In this document: positions 5,665 to 6,416 of the stretch, piece by piece
Layout: every line of letters starts with the position of its first letter
Position numbering within the stretch: the first letter of the stretch is position 1
NCBI GenBank assembly: GCA_021803845.1
Contig: JAJZLA010000098.1
Coordinates: forward strand, 1-6,416
Direction of reading: 5' to 3'
Source of the DNA: a bacterium
GTDB taxonomy: Bacteria; SZUA-79; Acidulodesulfobacterales; Acidulodesulfobacteraceae
DNA: 6,416 bases
Program-made: the position numbers and the translations under genes
Notes under the pieces: generated by a model
Told to the model about the DNA's origin: nothing
Databases searched by the model: none
What the model saw: the letters and a program-made list of their open reading frames with translations, nothing else

Positions 5665-6416
5665 TTAAAAACTAGTATATATAAAACTCGGAATATTGTT
5701 TTTCTTGTTCTTTTTATGATGTTTGGACGGTTTCCACAATCCTTTCTGCTCCAAATATTTTTCCACTATTTTTTTTGCTATAACTGCCGCGTTGGCTCCG
5801 AGAAATTTCGCATGCATATCTAAAACCACTACGGCGATTTTAGGATTTTTAAGCGGAGCAAATCCGACGAACCATGCATTGTCTCTATATTTTCTCGGCA
5901 CGCTTTTAATATCGTAAATAGAATAAGTTTTAGATATAACCTGCGCCGTGCCGGTTTTGCCGCAAAATTTTATACCTCTTATTCTTGCGTTTACAGCCGT
6001 TCCGTAACTTTTGCTTACCACTTCGCATAGGCCTTTTTTAACCGCATCGAGATATTTCTTTTTTATATCTATATTTCTTATAAATTTAGGCTTCATTACT
6101 TTTAATATTTTCCCTTTCTGGGAAACTATTTTTTCAAGTATGTAAGGCCTGTAAAGTTTTCCTCCGTTAGCTATGGCGCTGTAAGCCATAACAAGCTGTA
6201 TCGGTGTTACAAGGTCGTAACTCTGCCCTATAATCGCCGAAAGAGTGGAACCTTTATACCAGTGCCTGCGGTATCTTTTGTAAACTAAACGTTTAGTGGG
6301 AATAAAACCCGGATTTTCCCCCGGCAGATCTATTCCGGTTTTCTTTCCCAAACCGAGTTTAAAAGCGTATTTCGCAAGCTGGTCAATGCCTATCCTGACG
6401 CCTATGGAATAATAAT
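5665..6416 (-). CDS. mrdA: Penicillin-binding protein 2, C-terminal transpeptidase part (5' end cut by window edge)
   Basis: PBP2 is the periplasmic D,D-transpeptidase that cross-links peptidoglycan made by RodA. The frame stays open to the right edge, so the TTG at 6351 is internal; upstream codons read YYSIGVRIGIDQLAKYAFKL before GLGKKTGIDLPGE, as in PBP2. Visible are 249 residues: GIDLPGENPG, the WYKGSTLSAIIGQSYDLVTP block, QLVMAYSAIANGG, and the active-site KTGT (5947-5958) in FCGKTGTAQV, then DNAWFVGFAP. The catalytic SxxK and SxN motifs must lie beyond the edge, SxN only just outside. GQG reads GQS, and the C-terminal Gly-rich block expected after the last strand is replaced by MHAKFLGANAAVIAKK. 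The protein ends in a Lys/His-rich stretch (SKHHKKNKKNN). rodA follows after 3 nt. Confidence 0.95.
   Translation of the reverse strand, partial: YYSIGVRIGIDQLAKYAFKLGLGKKTGIDLPGENPGFIPTKRLVYKRYRRHWYKGSTLSAIIGQSYDLVTPIQLVMAYSAIANGGKLYRPYILEKIVSQKGKILKVMKPKFIRNIDIKKKYLDAVKKGLCEVVSKSYGTAVNARIRGIKFCGKTGTAQVISKTYSIYDIKSVPRKYRDNAWFVGFAPLKNPKIAVVVLDMHAKFLGANAAVIAKKIVEKYLEQKGLWKPSKHHKKNKKNNIPSFIYTSF

Noticed and set aside
6349..6351. TTG as the start of the PBP2 gene
   Set aside because: The frame is open for 21 further codons to the window edge, and those codons match PBP2. The gene is cut by the window, not short.

Overview
This is an AT-rich stretch from a Gram-negative bacterium. Every gene lies on the minus strand, so transcription runs from high to low coordinates. 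In that direction the order is mrdA (PBP2, 5' end cut by the window), rodA, pgpA, cinA, recA, a pilT/pilU-type ATPase gene, and the first 45 codons of recX (cut by the window). A cell-elongation module, a type IV pilus retraction ATPase, and a pgpA-cinA-recA-pilT-recX order recall deltaproteobacterial (Desulfobacterota-like) genomes. That placement comes from memory of gene order and protein style, not from a search. ATA isoleucine codons are frequent throughout.

Right part (6416-4030): PBP2, RodA and PgpA are tightly packed, with gaps of 3 and 12 nt. PBP2 and RodA are the transpeptidase and glycosyltransferase of the elongasome. PgpA makes phosphatidylglycerol, and its gene follows directly. 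Middle part (4029-2539): cinA is set off by about 91 nt upstream and 134 nt downstream. These are the only sizeable intergenic gaps between complete genes, and each carries a copy of the same palindromic repeat family. Left part (2538-1): recA has a good sigma70-type promoter overlapping the cinA stop codon and a clear ribosome binding site. It is followed after 4 nt by the pilT-like gene and then, after 68 nt, by recX starting at a TTG codon too close to the edge to show as a long reading frame.

I see no CRISPR array, tRNA, rRNA, intact insertion sequence or new multi-gene system; the core genes are recognisable housekeeping families. The less ordinary points are: the paired palindromic repeats, one filling almost the whole predicted recA 5' leader; a pilus motor gene between recA and its regulator recX; a CinA whose N-terminal domain has lost its signature motifs; a RodA with Gln-Gln where SEDS proteins usually have Glu-Glu; and a Gly/Ser-rich tail on the PilT-like ATPase.
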